Origin: Adiantum capillus-veneris
Taxonomy: Eukaryota > Streptophyta > Polypodiopsida > Polypodiales > Pteridaceae
Length of the DNA: 64,000 nucleotides
Assembly: GCA_014529385.2 (NCBI GenBank)
Contig: CM043959.1
Location: forward strand, 51,451,253-51,515,252
Direction: 5' to 3'
Shown: one piece after another, positions 44,900-56,198 of the stretch
How the letters are laid out: each line of letters opens with the position of its first letter
How positions within the stretch are numbered: position 1 is the stretch's first letter
Notes under the pieces: model-generated
Told to the model about the DNA's origin: nothing
Seen by the model: the letters and a program-made list of their open reading frames with translations, nothing else
Database searches by the model: none
Program-made: the position numbers and the translations under genes

Positions 44900-45960
44900 T
44901 AGCATCAAAATAACAAAGGCAGGAGTATGCACATAGTTGAATGCCACAAGAACCGATTTTTCTCCTTATAGTTAGACCTCCCCTAGAACCTTGGCCATGA
45001 TCTGCACAAAGAGGCTCTAGCATTTTCCTACTTACTTTTCAAATGTGCATGTAGCAAGCTTACATGGCTCCCCCATAGGCCCTCTAAAGGCGTCGGGGAA
45101 AGGTTCTCTAGCCGCAACTTTGGAGGTCCATAGTTGCCCATGCAAATAAGCAAAACCGAACGAGGACTACAAGTTTTTAGTTGGGGGGTACAATTTGGAA
45201 AGGCATTTATGACCTACTGCAAGCAGTTTCTTTTGTGCATGTGGAGCAATTTATTTGCTATCGCCTGTACATCATTACAGATGTGGTAGAGATCCCTTCA
45301 ACACAGCAACCCTTTATCAGGTCTATGGGGGGACCTCTTACCCCATGCCCTTTGAGGGTGCCTAAGGAAAAGGGCCATTACAAATTTAGAGGGCCCTTTA
45401 CAAATCTCCATGTGTGCCCATATGCCCACTAACAACAAGTATTCAATCGATTGCATAATGAATTTCAAAGTACGCATACCCTTTTTGACTTGTTCAGCCC
45501 TACGACAAGTTGTAATTGCATTTCTCCAATGTAGGGGGTGGTCTAATAAGGACCCCTAAACTTTTCGAGAGAAAATTTAGGTGGAGGGCCTTTTCAGTTA
45601 AGCGGATCAACTGGGCACTTATTACATTTTTCAAGAGCCCCCCAAAAGCACCTTTAAAGGGTCTATGGGGGAGCGCCTTTAGAGCGCCTTCTTGTAGAGT
45701 AACTAGAAGCGCTTTTTGTGTAGATTTCCATCCGAGTTGGCAGGCCCTCCAAAATCGAAAGGACGGCCCCATACCAATACGCTCCATCAATTGAAGCTAG
45801 TAAGCAGTGAGCACATTCTCGTATTGCGCCACTCTCCCGCCATGATGATCTGGGACCTCCTGTGAGGCTCCTTCAATTGTACAACTTGGCAACTGTAAAC
45901 AGTGGGAACGACTGCCAAACTGGGGAGACTAGGCTTAGTAATTACCACAATCGATCATTG
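44900..45960. other. no supported feature
   Basis: Short frames only. Blocks around 45530-45790 have overlapping frames on both strands without motifs. Confidence 0.4.
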
Positions 45961-45984
45961 GGGTAATTAACAGAGGGAACAGTC

Positions 45985-46440
45985 AGCTAGAGAGCTATAA
46001 ATAGGGCTCATTACTTCATTTGCAGGGATCGGATACCGAATCCTTAATTCCCCAATCCTAAGCCTAGTGTTACCGCACACTCTTAGCCAAGAGTTTTTCA
46101 TGCTTTGTAGTTCTCATTAAGTTGAAGGCTTACTTATCTCACTTACTACACTTGTATACAATTGTCTAATCCGAATAATACTAGTCCAGTTTCAATGTCA
46201 ATCTCTTTTCGGTTCTAGTCTTATCTTTTAGTTACTGTCTAGACTGAAATGAAGTCTTATGTCTGGTCTGAACTAGCTCGAACTACCAACCTAGAATAGT
46301 TGTCTAAAAGTGTCCACGTCATTCCATTTCGGCAATCATGGTGGCTTGAGTTAATTTAGTCATGCCCCCCATAGGAACAGCACGAGGCAGAAGGCTAGCT
46401 ACGAGGTCCAACAGAGAATTTGGACCACGTCATCCTAGTA
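45985..46440 (+). promoter_or_regulatory. LTR-like promoter and leader of the gypsy element (inferred)
   Basis: GAGCTATAAATAGGG at about 45988-46002 is a TATA box. A pyrimidine-rich leader follows, and TAGTATCAGAAG at 46438 is a weak match to a tRNA-Met PBS. The gypsy gag begins shortly downstream. No matching 3' LTR was found, so the LTR assignment is tentative. Confidence 0.35.
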
Positions 46441-47196
46441 TCAGAAGAGTTAGAGCAAGGCTCTGATACAGAGAGAGAACCTGCGAATGAGACCGATGTT
46501 CCTCCAAGACTATGAACAACTGATGAATCAAGGAATTCCTAGCATTCATCTCATTCCATGCACAAACATCCTGAGAAAGCAAAACGACGCAACCAATTCC
46601 ATGGATCATAGCGTAGCCAGCGACGTGTTGAAGAAAGTGAGAGAAACAAGAGAAAACATCATGCAATAGGACACAAGGAAGCGAAGAAGAAAGTTGAAGA
46701 TACAGTGATTGAAAGAGATATAGATAATGATTGTGAAGAAGATATTGATCATTACAACAAGCAAAAATCTGAGGACAAGTAACCAGTTTCCAGAACCAAA
46801 GCCATCAGTCATCACGAGCATTCCACTAATTTGAAAACATCATTTCCTGTATTAAAAGGGGGCAAAAAGGATGATCCCGATGTTCATATCCAAGCATTTG
46901 ATCAGTATGTTGAGTTTAAGGATATTGATAAAGATGAATCGGAGAGTACTTTTTCCAGACACTCAAGGAGACAACAAGGAAATGGTACTATCATTACCCA
47001 ACCTGCTAGCTTAGGTCATACAATAAGCTCATCAAGGCTTTCATGTTGGAATATTCAAATAATAGAGGCGGTGAAGATATCGTATGTGAGCTAGATCAGA
47101 TTAAAGAGGGCAAGTTGTCAGTTAGGAGTTACATAGAGAAGATTAAGGAACCAACCAGACAATTTCAAGGCCTCCCGCAGAGAAAATAATGAGAGC
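46440..47196 (+). pseudogene. gypsy-type Gag, N-terminal half
   Basis: After a Lys/Asp-rich lead-in, the frame at 46831 reads KTSFPVLKGGKKDDPDVHI, QAFDQYVEFKDIDKDE. In shifted frames it continues with KWYYHYP, SYNKLIKAFMLEYSNNRGG, and DQIKEGKLSVRSYIEKIKE, the usual retrotransposon Gag fold with LxxIKQG..SVxxY. The reading stops at the CTA target site of the CACTA element and resumes at 51769. Confidence 0.72.
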
Positions 47197-47229
47197 CTAC
47201 ACTACAAGAGATCGCTTAAATTTCGACAT

Positions 47230-47420
47230 CAAATTACCGGCGTCAATGGCCATTTAAGTGAAACCGGTGTAGGTAAATTTGCAGGAAGATCAAGTTTTTG
47301 AAAAAATTATTTTTAAAATTTTCATACCGGCGCGCATACTAGAACCTGTACTGGCGAACATACCGATGTCCATACCGGCACCTGTACCAATGCACATACC
47401 GGCACCTGTATCGATGGACC
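47230..47420. repeat. CACTA subterminal repeats (ACCGG-type)
   Basis: ATACCGGCACCTGTA-like units recur with close variants at about 47330-47412, and ACCGGCGTCAATGG/AACCGGTGTAGG occur earlier. The right subterminal part holds GTATCGTCGGTAT and CACCGGTATA. In En/Spm such repeats bind TnpA. Confidence 0.65.
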
Positions 47421-47633
47421 CTGCAAAAAACAAAGTCGTGGGTCTTTCCTGCGTATTTCCCTCCTTTCTTCTCTTCCTCTCTTGCCTCCTCCTCCTCACT
47501 TGCTGCAGATCTGCTGCCTCACGACTTTTCAGAGGTGAGATTTTCACTCGTAGACTACTCCCCATCAACAAGGTGATCTTCTTTTCAAGTTTCCTTGTAG
47601 ATTTGTGCACTTTAGTGTATGTATGTGTAACAT

Positions 47634-47635
<2 letters not shown>

Positions 47636-47678
<43 letters not shown>
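47636..47678. repeat. (GT)n microsatellite
   Basis: GT run inside the CACTA element. Confidence 0.95.
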
Positions 47679-47680
<2 letters not shown>

Positions 47681-48079
47681 TTTTGTAGGTTTGAGGACAT
47701 TTTTCCAACTCTTTCTTGCTCAAATAGGCCGCATGTGAGTTCTCTAACATTTTTTTTGTTGCATACACACATACACGCACACATTCACATAAACATGCAT
47801 GCAAGTAAATAAAAATGCACTCTAAATAATATAAACACACTATATACGACGCACACACATATTTTTCATTTTTTAAAAAGTAAAATATTATTTAATAAGT
47901 AATGTTAATTAAAAATCATCATTAGCTAAGAAAGATAAATACATTTTATCATTAAAAGAAGATTTATTTTGATTTATGTTATTTTATAATTAGTTTTGTT
48001 GTATTTGTGTAAATAAATTTAGAAATTTAAAAATTATATTGTTATTTTTGTAATTGTGACTTATTGTAGGCTATTCGCT

Positions 48080-48440
48080 TTATTAGGTTTAGTCCTTTAA
48101 CACTAACCGTTTAAGTAATAAGTGGTTTCATCGCTTAGGATTGATCCCTAGTTAGATCGATAAAGGTTAGATGCTTAACTAGAGCGTGTAGCTGCTTACG
48201 TAGTGAATCGTTTAGCCAAGCCCGTTGATTTTTACACGCGGTTCGGCTAGTTTCGTTATTTAGTCACTTGGCGACTTAGGGCTAGTTGTGTAGGTTTAAT
48301 CGGTTTATTAGAGCTTGTCGTTTATAGGTAACCGCTTAGGTATTTAGTCACTTACCGCTCAGGAAGGACTACCCCATATTTAGGCCGTTCAAGGCTACAC
48401 ACTTAGGGCCAGCTACTTAGTGTTAGCCGCTCAGTGTTAG
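48080..48440. repeat. irregular array of CGCTTAG/ACTTAGG motifs
   Basis: Variants such as ATCGCTTAGGA, GCTGCTTACG, ACCGCTTAGGTA, TTAGTCACTTGGCG, CACACTTAGGGCC, AGCTACTTAGTGTTAGCC and CCGCTCAGTGTTAGC recur more than ten times in 360 bp with irregular spacing. Confidence 0.6.
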
Positions 48441-48736
48441 CAACAAAAGAGCTTCAACAAACAAAGTAAACTAACGCAATTGGACTTCAATAGCGCACAC
48501 AAACTACAAAAATGCAAAAAGATTTCAAAAACAGACTTATGTGAAACCCTAATATTTATAGGCATTAACCAATAAAGACGAGATTATTACCCGGTGGTCC
48601 TGATCTCCGTGCACCTCTAGACCGAGGTGTGCGGAGATTGGCACGGCTAGAGAATGTGAGGTTGTTAGAGCTAGCAGAAAATGGTAGAAAAACCGCAAAC
48701 AGACTACAGAAACGCAACAATCTTAAGAAGTGACTT

Positions 48737-49030
48737 GTGTGCTTCAAAAATGAAGAATTGCAAGTGTGTGAAGGATTGGAAGTTGAGGTCGAAGAGCTTC
48801 ATGAACAAAGTGCAAGGCCGACGGATGATGTAAGTTTGGATTTTGAGCTGGAGATCAATGTTGAGCAGATGCCTGAACCTAAAAATGAGCTTTCAAATAC
48901 TCAAGTTGATGTGGAGAGCAACAAAGAAGTGGAGTTTGATGACGAAGATGCAGAAGTACAGATTGAGATAGACATCTTTGGTGCATCAGCTCTCATAGAA
49001 GATGAGAGATTGACTAATGATTTTTACTAG
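48737..49030 (+). CDS. acidic ORF within CACTA, unknown
   Basis: A 97-codon plus frame rich in Glu and Asp (EGLEVEVEELHEQ, VEFDDEDAEVQIEID). Its stop is followed by about 150 bp and then the TnpA-like gene in the same orientation. It may be an upstream exon or a separate small ORF of the transposon; no family was recognised. Confidence 0.35.
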   Translation: MCFKNEELQVCEGLEVEVEELHEQSARPTDDVSLDFELEINVEQMPEPKNELSNTQVDVESNKEVEFDDEDAEVQIEIDIFGASALIEDERLTNDFY

Positions 49031-49183
49031 GAATTATTTTGTAAAACTCTTTTTATTAGTCTACAATATTGTGGATAGATTCATTGAGTTGTATTGCAGC
49101 TTCGTTTTTTGTTATTTGCATTGTTTAAGCGTTTCTATTATAAACTAACGCATTGTATCTGTGTTATTTGTGTATATGTAGCT

Positions 49184-50212
49184 ATGGCCGATGACGATGA
49201 TACATACTCTCCCAGTTTTAGTTTTCCTCTCACTCCGGCCGACATGTCACCCGAGCAGATGGGCTCCTTTTTTACGCAGTTCACACCAGAGCAGATTAGT
49301 TATGTACGGAACCTTTGGGCAGCTGGTTCCTCTAGACCTACTACGACCGCCCCTACGTCTAGGACTAGTGTGCCCCATACACCGACCGACCCCACAACTC
49401 AGTTGAGTGTACCCCCTACACCGACGGGTGGTTCATCTTCCAGATGAGGTAGGCGTCATTCTAGAGGCAATGGTTGTTGTGGTAATGGTTCTACCAATAC
49501 GTCCACACCACCGAGAGAGCATCCACCACTCTCTTCTGTAGATAGTTCACCGATTGGCACACCGCGTACACCTTGGGGATCACACGAGCATGATCCTAGC
49601 AAGGTGTAGGGATGGGGCTGTAGTGGCGGATAGGGTCGGAAAGGCCATGCGACAAAGGATTTGGCAGCTCTGTACAGTTCAATTTTTCCACTCTGTGATG
49701 GAGATTTGGGATAATCAAGATGAAGAAATAAAGAGTCACATCGTCGATGCCACTCACAGAGAGTACAGGTCGGTAGAGGGATACGATCCGGTCTCGAATG
49801 AATGGATTTTGAGCGTGGCGAGGGCCACAATATAACACCGTCGATCAGAGGTGAGAGACAGGTACAAGGACAATAGTCCAAAGCCGACATGGTTTGAACC
49901 AGAGGAGTGGGCGGGGATTGCACGAGAGACACAAAACAATCTTGAGAGATTTCAGCGGCCAAGAGATGCAGCTAGAGCACGTTTGGAGTCTGCTGAGCGT
50001 CACATCTTGGGAGTGGAGACTACGACATACTTCGACATGAGTTTGTAAGTATCATACGTATGCTTTAAATTATTAAAAATGTATATGTTATTTGAATATT
50101 TATCTAATGATTAAACCATAATTTTGCAGGAAGTTGCCATCATGGAGCGCCCTCCGACACGCCAAGATGAGAAGTATGGGTACAAGCATGGACTTGTGGC
50201 CCTTTTGACCTA
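49184..50212 (+). pseudogene. TnpA-like (plant transposase Ptta/En/Spm) gene, two exons, broken
   Basis: ATG 49184 opens MADDDDTYSPSFSFPLTP, then PEQMGSFFTQFTPEQISYV and a Thr/Pro-rich linker. After a stop and frameshift (49445 to about 49555), the frame carries RQRIWQLCTVQFFHSVMEIW, KPTWFEPEEWAGI and AARARLESAERHILG, resembling the plant Transposase_24 region. An intron with donor GTAAGT (50045) and acceptor TTTTGCAG (50129) joins DMSL to KLPSWSALRHAK. The stop is at about 50212. It may bind the subterminal repeats as TnpA does, but the present copy is interrupted. Confidence 0.55.
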
Positions 50213-51359
50213 GCTATAGGAGGAGGGAGAGGTTGTCAATGGGGAGGCATTACCATGAGGGTGACATCCTTCATATACATATTTTTTGGTAGCTGTGGTC
50301 TTCTTGATACAATTGTACTCATTTATTGTATACATGTACAGTTTAATGCTTATGTTTATGGTTTTTCATTCCGTTTACGATTATAATTGTGGTATGACAA
50401 TCAAGTTATCTTCATTCAAAAATCCTATATTGATATAGTCAAAACTCCCTTTGATATCCAGGCAGGAGAGCTCAACGGAGTGAACGCTAAAGCAGCGCAT
50501 ATGGTTGCACACATCTTGCGGGTTCATGCCCAGAATGCAAGATAATACTTGTGGATTGGTGCCTAGGTTGCAAGTTAGTCACTGCAGGTTTATACCCAAG
50601 TTGTAGGACAATTTAATTGTATGGGCAACTAAAGGCATTGGGAGAAATAAACTCTCGCCAAGAGGAGTGAACTCTTGGGGTTTGTATATTTCAATGAAGA
50701 AGAGTCGTATGTTGTTTTTCTTCTAAGAAATGTAGGTGTCTTGATATGATTATATATATACATCCTATGGCCTTAGGTACATAGGGCCCTATACGTAGGT
50801 CTTTCATGATGAGCATATAAACATCCTACAGACCAAAGACGGTAGGATGCTATATGTTGGTGTTTCTAGCTAAGTATATATAGAACTTATGGATTTATGA
50901 CCACATGGTACTATCTATTCGTGTTTTGTGGTGAGCTATATATGCATCCTAGTCGTCGGTATCGTATCGTCGGTATATGCACCGGTATATTGATCGTCAA
51001 AATACGCGATGGAACGTACGCCGTAATACACGTCTCAATACGCGTCGATATGGAATTTTTCTATACCGACATGTATTCTAAGGCTTATAACAGCGTGTAT
51101 ACGAGACCTTTACCGATGGCAAAACCTGCAAAAAACAATTGGGGAAGAGAGGGCTGGGAACTGATGCTACATGTACTGCAGCAACAGAAAATATCCCTTT
51201 CTGTCCAAAGGAAGAGTGCACAAGAAACTGCACTCCACCTACAGTTTGATGCTAAAGAGCGAGTGTATATAGATTAGAAAAATTGTAAGAAGACAAAACC
51301 ACAAAGTCAAAAGATTAATCATGTCCCAAAAGCATAATCATTACGTCGACTCCCAAACC

Positions 51360-51700
51360 ATAGGCACAACGTCATGAAGATTTTATAGCCATAATCAAAA
51401 CATGACTCGAAAACCACAAAACCATAAACATAACCCACTTGCCAGACCATAACCATAACCTGCTTGTCATACCATAACCATAACAACCATACCATCATTG
51501 CAAAATCATAACCATAACCATAACCTGATTGCCAAACCATAACCATAACATGATTTCCATACCATCATTGCAAAGCCATAACCATAACTTGATTGCCAAA
51601 CCCTAACCATAACATGATTGCCATACCATCATTGCAAAACCATAACCATAACTTGATTGCCAAACCATAACCATAACCTCTGTGCCATACCATAATTGAA
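51360..51700. repeat. minisatellite near the right end of CACTA
   Basis: AACCATAACCATAAC(C/A/T)TGATT-GCCA units of about 24-27 bp recur roughly ten times, some with a CATACCATCATTGCAAA insert giving a higher-order unit of about 75 bp (51483, 51557, 51632). Confidence 0.85.
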
Positions 51701-51768
51701 AAAATTTTAAAACAAGCTTTGAGTCGTTGGTATCCGCGCCAATTTTCACGCGGCGTGTTGTAGTGCTA

Positions 51769-52480
51769 GTTTCTGAATGGGTTCAAAAGTAAATAGCTCA
51801 GGGAACAAGAGGTTCCAGTACCAACCAAAAAGTTTAATGATCCTGTGCAGAGGGCATTGAAACTTGAGCAACAAGCCAAGAAGGAGAAAGGTCATAAGAA
51901 ATAAAATTCCAATGACATCGAATCATCCACTGAAGAATCTGACTCCAATACTAGTTCGAATGCATTTGAAAGTGAATCGGATGAAAAGGGCAAAGGGAAG
52001 AAAAAAGGATCATGGACTAGGAAACTCGAGGAGGTGTCAAAACAGATCGATGAAATTGCCAAGACAAGACCTTTGGTGAAGAAAATGGAAATATGGTGCT
52101 CCAAGTATAGATCCAAAGGTCATAGGTCTGATGAGTGTTCATAGTGTACTTACTGTAAAGCCTATGGTCATGTGTGGAGTAATTGTGGAATTAGAACCCA
52201 TCATTTCAAGAAAGGGAAGGATCTGTCAATGATTGCACTGACAAATCTTGAATCAGTCAAGGCAGATGGGGCCAATGGGTCCAAGGATAATGAAGCCAAC
52301 ACAAGTACTGAAGGTACTAGTACTGGCAGGAGCAGCTACCAAGGGGCATTGGTAGGGGTAGAGGTAGAGGAGATTTTTCAAAGCGAAGGCTCAACTATTA
52401 TACATGCGGAAAATATGGACATTTTGCAACCCAAATCCCATAAGATTTAAAACCACAAGCACCTGACCAGAATGCACCAA
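51769..52480 (+). pseudogene. gypsy-type Gag, C-terminal half with zinc knuckles
   Basis: Continues Gag after the CACTA insertion. A Lys/Glu/Ser-rich linker is followed by KLEEVSKQIDEIAK and then CSKYRSKGHRSDEC (second Cys now Tyr), CTYCKAYGHVWSNC (complete CCHC) and, in another frame, CGKYGHF. The tandem knuckles are typical for gypsy Gag RNA binding. At least four breaks are visible: near 51902, 52141, 52400 and 52448. Confidence 0.75.
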
Positions 52481-52839
52481 AACTAGTGTCCGTCAGGGTA
52501 GTAACCAGAAGCAAGGGGTTCGTCATTGAGAAAACCCAAATGAGAATGAGAAAAAATAGACTGCAAAAAGCAGAAAGTGGGAGCAACAGAGAGCAATCTG
52601 GAAGGCTAAGGGCAAGGGAATGGTAGTGGATGAATGGTAGAAACATCAAGAGCTTGTAGCAAAGATCAATGACAACTTAGTTAAGAAACTGTCATCACAG
52701 CCAGAGTGTTATGAAGCTCGTACAATTTAGAAGCTACCATCCCAGTCCACAGAGGTGCATATACACCAGAATGAGAAGAAAACATATAGACAAAGTGAGT
52801 CCATGATCAATGCGGTATAGAGTCTGGAAAATGAGGTAC

Positions 52840-53573
52840 GACAAGTCAGATCAGACTTGGCCAAGGTTGGAGCCACTGGTATGCTGAAGGATCAATCAAA
52901 GGATCCATCTCAAATCCAATTAGTAACCAAACAAGAGGGACCATCAAAATGGAATTGTGAAGATAGTCAAGAGCAAAAATCTTTTAGTTCATACAATAGC
53001 TCTCTGGTGATGAACAAGAAGAGATATATGTCAAGGTCTGTGAAAGGATCAGAGTTAACGATTGAGCTCGATGATATCAGGTGGACATTACCAGAAATTG
53101 CAAAATTCATTAGGCAGAAGATAAAAGCTGAGGTTGAAGCTAGAGCAGTGGACCTGTTAGCTATCTGAGACGACGAGGTTCCAATTATCTAGGTGGACTA
53201 CAAGCTAAGAAAACAATGGGAACCATTGTCAGGAGTCATACTGGATGGGGAAGCTTGTGTGAATATTCTGGGGGAACATCTCATGCAAAAATTGGGAATC
53301 ACGGACTTAAAACCAGCACCATTCAAAGTTAGGATGGCTGACCACAGGGTGGTTCAGGTAACTGGGCTAGTCAAAAATTTGCAAATTAGAGTGGGCAAGG
53401 AGAAATTTAAGACCAGTTTCTTAGTGTTGGATGTGCAAGGAGCATATGGGATGCTTTTAGGCAGATCTTGGCTTAGAACTACTGGTGCTATACATGATTA
53501 TGTAAACTTGACATTGACTATTCAAGGGGTCAACAGAAGGATTCAGATAAAGATTGACAACACCAGAAGCTAG
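52840..53573 (+). pseudogene. gypsy aspartic protease (RVP-like) and upstream linker
   Basis: The frame at 53193-53573 reads LSGVILDGEACVNILGE, later FKVRMADHRVV, SFLVLDVQGAYGMLLGRSWL and LTLTIQG. This matches the layout of the gypsy protease (D-x-G active site, flap, ILGRxWL). The active-site DGG/DSG is DGE here, so it is probably inactive. 52857-53168 is a linker ending MDLLAI-like before a stop. Confidence 0.7.
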
Positions 53574-54240
53574 AAGAAGACTTTGAGACCTGAAGAATTA
53601 TGTAAGAAATATGGGACATAGAAAATTGAAAAGATGCTTGTTTCCTCCATGAACATCTTTCGCTTGACAGAGATCGATCTAAGTGTTGTGCCAAGAGGCA
53701 AAGAAAAAAATACCCAAAGCAATTCACCGACCTAAATTTTGGAGAAATACCAATTCAGATAGATGGCTGATCACTAGAACATCCAGTACCAGACAAATTT
53801 AATCTTAGAACAATTTGTCGAAACTAGTTTTGTAGATTCTAAGGAAGGAAACCCAACAACTGAAGAACCAGAGATTTAGAATGGCCATATGGAATTGAGT
53901 TATCCTTTCAATGATTATGCTGCTAGTATTTAGACTGAGAAGGAAGTAGAATCAATGGCTAAATGAAAGAGAGGAGAGTCAAATTGACTGCTTCCAGATG
54001 ATCAAAAGGTAGAGGAGTGGAATCTAAGCTCAGAGGAAAACCCTAGAATGATCAAGATCAACAAGCATATACATATACATATATCAATATTTAGTAGACA
54101 TTGCTGATCCAGGAAAAAAATCTTACAGTGAATATGGAAGATTCGCAAAGTCTAATTGAATCTATGAAGTCAGACTTAGAGGAGAAATGAGAGCAATATA
54201 CTAGCGCCCTTGTCAATTAGATCTTAGTTGAGTACATTAA
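53574..54240 (+). other. gypsy element, region without recognised domains
   Basis: RT and integrase are expected here but no YxDD or HHCC/DDE motif is seen. Frames are short. Confidence 0.45.
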
Positions 54241-55054
54241 GAATCAAGACGCTAATGAGGGTGAAGAAGACCAAGAGGACGACGAAGATCAGGGGGAGGA
54301 CATAGGAGGCGAGGATGACGACGATGGTGATGATGATGACCAGCCACCTCCGAACTCAGCAACTAGAGATCGATCCATGTGAGGTACTGGTGTCACCAGT
54401 CAAGATGAGCAGTCTTAGGACCAAACTAGAAATCAGGGTTAGTCTGACCAACATCAGACTCAAGAAAAATCTCAGACAGAAGGCCATAATGGTTCCGAGC
54501 AGGCGGGAACACAACAAGCTAGTAGAGCCCAGTTCAAACTCAGAGCATGAACAAGGTCATTCAACTGAGTTACTAGTTTTTAAAAAAGCTTTGAGACGAC
54601 AAAAAGCACTTCAAATTCACGAATTTCTTCATGATGAAATGGCCTACTCAAATATGGAGTGCTTTTAGATATTTTTTTTATGGGAGCCAAAAGAATGGTT
54701 AATGCTTGGAAATCAATCAGCTACCACAACCAACAACTCTATCAGCTATGTCCACATCCAAGTTGCATTCAAGTCTTGGAAAGAATCCCTGAATGGTGTG
54801 TCACAAATGAAGACCTCATGGTCAATCCTCATCTCCATAACTCCTCCACAATCAATCTCAAATCTCTTGGCTTAGAGTTGGAAATGGTCTTAGGGAATAA
54901 TCCAACATACAAGTGCATGACAGACATTAGGGAACATATTAAAGAAGTACTGATGCAGCTTCAGAGTGCCAAAAAGATTTTGGACCATAAAGTTCAGCTC
55001 CTTTTGGAAAACAATGACACTTCTAGTAGAGGGGCCATAACCAGATTGAATTGA
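54240..55054 (+). pseudogene. downstream ORF region of the gypsy element, unknown
   Basis: An Asp/Glu-rich stretch (EEDQEDDEDQGEDIGG; then DDDDGDDDDQPPP) passes through stops into a Gln/Ser-rich part. A longer frame at 54659-55054 has CIQVLERIPEWCV, INLKSLGLELEMVLG and IKEVLMQLQSAKKIL. It looks coding by composition but matches no domain I know. It ends in a duplicated 94-bp segment. Confidence 0.4.
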
Positions 55055-55174
55055 CCAGCCAAATGGAGAAGTTGAATCCAATAAAGTTCAGCTCCTTTTG
55101 GAAAACAATGACACTTCTAGTAGAGGGGCCATAACCAGATTGAATTGACCAGCCAAATGGAGAAGTTGAATCCA
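54987..55174. repeat. perfect 94-bp tandem duplication
   Basis: ATAAAGTTCAGCTCCTTTTG and the next 74 bases are repeated from 55081 with no visible difference. Confidence 0.93.
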
Positions 55175-55780
55175 ATAAAAAAGTCGGATGTATGCACGAT
55201 TGTAGAGAAGGTGATCATGACGGTCATGGCGATCTGATCATGGTCAAAGAGAGGGTGAGGCTAGGAAGAGGCGAAAGAGCCTAAGAAAGACATGGAGATG
55301 AGAAGATGAAGGACATCAAGAGTCTTGCAATTGTCTTTAACTTTGTGGAGTGTTGCTGCATGTTGAGGCAAGGATGGGATGAGCACTCAGCCTTGCATTT
55401 CCATTGCTCCAAATAACCTTTTCATTATAGATGGATTTTTTTTTACATAAACTATCTATATTTGAAGTTTTTTACACTAAAATTCTATATATATTGTAGG
55501 TTTTCTTAACTTGTAGGTGAGTTCCACTAAATCAAGAGTTTTTTGAGCATTGGACTAGACGACTGCGTGACACTGACCACCAAGTTTGCTCATGCACTCA
55601 ACAAAGGAAAATGATGAAAAAGGCAAGTGTTTATTAGCATTAAAAAACAATAAAATAATTTATTGCAAGTGTTTTTTAGAAGTCTGATTGTTTATTAAAA
55701 GTCAAAAACAATAAAATAAAATATTGCAAAGCAAGATGGTGCACTTTGTACCTCAATTTCATAGAGGTATCATACCACAA
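55175..55780. other. no supported feature
   Basis: Probable 3' part of the gypsy element. No LTR copy matching 45.9-46.4 kb was found. Confidence 0.35.
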
Positions 55781-55788
55781 TGGAGATG

Positions 55789-55791
<3 letters not shown>

Positions 55792-55843
<52 letters not shown>

Positions 55844-55882
55844 CCCTCAATCTCATAAAGTTCTCAAGCCACAAAGGAGATG

Positions 55883-55945
<63 letters not shown>
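55792..55945. repeat. duplicated segment with two (CT)n tracts
   Basis: CT runs at 55792-55839 and 55886-55944, each preceded by CACAA-GGAGATGATC and similar AATTTCATA/AATCTCATA sequence, so a unit of about 90 bp is duplicated. Confidence 0.85.
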
Positions 55946-55947
<2 letters not shown>

Positions 55948-56198
55948 GGGGATGTGCTTAAGGTGAATGTTGACATCAAACGCTCTCCGGGGAGAGTAGA
56001 GGTGGGTGAGGGTAGGTCCTTCAAGGTGCACTGTCAAGCAAGGTTTGTCCATTAGGGCACCCAACAATGAGAGACAAATGAAGCATTTAATAGCGCACAC
56101 ACTAGAAAGCCAGCTCCACAAAGGCAAGGCATAGTTAAAAGCTGTTAAGTATGGAGCCTGATTTACCCTTGTAATTTTCTGTGGTAAAAGTGCACATT

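Larger units (their letters stand above)
47197..51768 (+). mobile_element. CACTA (En/Spm) transposon with CTA target duplication
   Basis: The element (47200-51765, 4566 bp) begins CACTACAAGAGATCGC and ends ACGCGGCGTGTTGTAGTG, so the terminal CACTACAA is inverted at both ends. CTA flanks each side (47197-47199, 51766-51768), the 3-bp duplication of the superfamily. Subterminal regions are rich in short repeats. It carries a broken TnpA-like gene but no recognisable TnpD-type DDE transposase, so it is probably non-autonomous. It lies inside the gypsy gag, whose frame resumes directly after it. Confidence 0.88.

Noticed and set aside
41290-44910. Target duplication for LINE-3 (CTCAAAATAG versus ATCAAAATAAC)
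   Set aside because: Match is short and imperfect, and the 5' border is not defined, so I did not use it.
45500-45794. Overlapping ORFs on both strands
   Set aside because: Mirror frames of the same stretch with no motif; no evidence for which, if any, is coding.
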